This document shows positions 63,045-64,000 of a DNA stretch of 64,000 bases, piece by piece. Numbering within the stretch: position 1 is the stretch's first letter; each line of letters starts with the position of its first letter. The translations under genes were made by a program, and so were the position numbers. The stretch covers positions 2,218,780 to 2,282,779 of the forward strand of contig CATQHL010000001.1 in NCBI GenBank assembly GCA_958295925.1, in the 5' to 3' direction. The stretch comes from an uncultured Acidimicrobiales bacterium (lineage in GTDB: Bacteria; Actinomycetota; Acidimicrobiia; Acidimicrobiales; CATQHL01). The notes beneath the pieces were generated by a model, which saw only the letters and a list, made by a program, of their open reading frames with translations, ran no database searches and had not been told where the DNA came from.

Positions 63045-64000
63045 TCAACGGTCGCCCGTCGCCGGAATCGCTGGCCGCAGCCCCAGCTCGGCGAGGTGGG
63101 CCGGGAGGATCGGGCCTGGGGCGCCGGTGAGCAGATCCGACCCCGACTGCGTCTTTGGGAATGCGATGACCTCCCTGATGTTCTCCTCCCCGGCAAGCAG
63201 GGCGGCCAGCCGGTCTATTCCGAAGGCGAACCCGGCGTGCGGGGGGGCGCCGTAGCGAAAGGCGTCAAGCAGGAACCCGAAGCGCCGCTCCGCCTGCTCC
63301 GGGGAGATGCCGAGGGCGGAGAACACCCTCTGCTGCATGTCGGCGTCGTGGATTCTCACGCTGCCCGATCCCAACTCCCAGCCGTTGACCACCAGGTCGT
63401 AGGCCATCGAGCGCACCTTCAGCAGCGACTCGCCCCCGCCGCGCACGAGGTAGTCCATGTCGTCGGGGTGCGGCATGGTGAACGGGTGGTGGGCGGGGAT
63501 GGGATTTCCGTCGGCGTCGAGGGCCTCAAACAGGGGGAAGTCGGTCACCCACACGGGCGAAAGGGCGCCTTCGTCAAGCGGGGGGCGGCCGAGCTCCAGA
63601 CGCAGGCTCCCAAGCACCCTGTTGACGATCCTCTCCGACGAGGCGATCAGCATGAGCAGGTCCCCCGAATCCGCCTCCAGCAGCTCGAGCAGGGTGGCCG
63701 ACTCGGCGGGGGAGAGGAATCTGCTCAACGCTCCGTCGAGGGCGCTGTCGCCGCCGCGCACCCGGAACCAGGCCAGCCCCCTTGCGCCCCACTTCTTGCA
63801 CATTGCGGTGAGTTCGTCGATGCGGTTGCGGCCGATTTCCGTGGCGCCTCCGGGCACGCAGAAGCCTTTCACGCATGCGGCCTGGAAGACACGCGCCTCA
63901 GTCTCGGCAAAGACGCCGGTGAGGTCCACGAGCTCCATCCCGAAGCGCACGTCCGGCTTGTCTGAGCCAAAACGATCCTGGGCCTCCTGCCAGGTCATCA
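63045..64000 (-). CDS. aspS: Aspartyl-tRNA synthetase, C-terminal part
   Basis: The frame is open to the right edge, so the N-terminal anticodon-binding domain lies outside. About 318 residues are seen. They include the GAD insert domain (FCVPGGATEIGRNRID), WVTDFPLFEALDADG, HHPFTMPHPDD, GWELGSGSVRIHDADMQQ and motif 3 with HAGFAFGIDRLAALLAGEEN and REVIAFPKTQSG. HHPFT is the bacterial-type motif. Whether the enzyme is discriminating cannot be told without the N-terminus. Confidence 0.95.
   Translation of the reverse strand, partial: MTWQEAQDRFGSDKPDVRFGMELVDLTGVFAETEARVFQAACVKGFCVPGGATEIGRNRIDELTAMCKKWGARGLAWFRVRGGDSALDGALSRFLSPAESATLLELLEADSGDLLMLIASSERIVNRVLGSLRLELGRPPLDEGALSPVWVTDFPLFEALDADGNPIPAHHPFTMPHPDDMDYLVRGGGESLLKVRSMAYDLVVNGWELGSGSVRIHDADMQQRVFSALGISPEQAERRFGFLLDAFRYGAPPHAGFAFGIDRLAALLAGEENIREVIAFPKTQSGSDLLTGAPGPILPAHLAELGLRPAIPATGDR

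Overview
The window is a GC-rich chromosomal segment of an actinobacterium. The lineage call rests on several actinobacterial hallmarks: the integration host factor mIHF, the 32-residue ribosomal protein bS22, a two-domain resuscitation-promoting-factor-like protein, a PriA without helicase motifs, and the gene order metG-tatD-rpf-rsmA-ispE that is also found in mycobacteria. A deep-branching group such as Acidimicrobiia would fit, but that is inference. Coding density is high and most neighbours on one strand overlap by an ATGA-type junction.

Layout. (1) 1-2011: three translationally coupled genes of unknown function, a DUF3891 protein between two possible calycin-like proteins. (2) 2106-18228: an accessory catabolic region with an alpha/beta hydrolase, an SDR, a branched-chain-amino-acid-type ABC transporter packed into three polypeptides (one joins an MFS-like membrane domain to the LivF ATPase), an acyl-CoA dehydrogenase, a family III CoA transferase, a neocarzinostatin-like surface protein, an isochorismatase-family amidohydrolase, an FAD monooxygenase, a maleate isomerase/arylmalonate decarboxylase relative and an HMG-CoA-lyase-type enzyme. 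Two copies of an IclR-like palindrome lie in this region. (3) 18362-25665: three tRNAs (Arg, Gly, Gln), a PAP2 phosphatase, tig-clpP-clpX-folC, a GlmU lacking its acetyltransferase half, and bS22. (4) 25772-32275 on the minus strand: ispE, rsmA, rpf-like, tatD, metG, rsmI and DUF192; a cluster of DnaA-box-like sites sits between metG and rsmI. (5) 32505-38492 on the plus strand: a RecB-like nuclease, mutM, selD, a plsY-like gene, an MFS exporter and a DegV protein. (6) 38489-64000, nearly all minus: hisG, ribD, a MoaB/Mog protein, fmt, def, priA, metK, coaBC, rpoZ, gmk, mihF, carB, carA, nusB, efp, an M24 peptidase, aroQ, aroB, aroK, aroE, mltG, ruvX, alaS and the C-terminal part of aspS.

Main discoveries. 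selD reads through an in-frame TGA at the catalytic position (codon 17), followed by a hairpin that fits a bacterial SECIS element, so SelD is itself a selenoprotein and the organism should use selenocysteine. The catabolic region looks like part of a route passing through a maleamate/maleate-like intermediate under IclR-type control. gmk regains its P-loop only if translation starts at a CTG that overlaps the mihF stop. The tRNA-Gln 3' end lies one base before the glmU start codon. Several gene ends carry short tandem duplications that include the stop codon.
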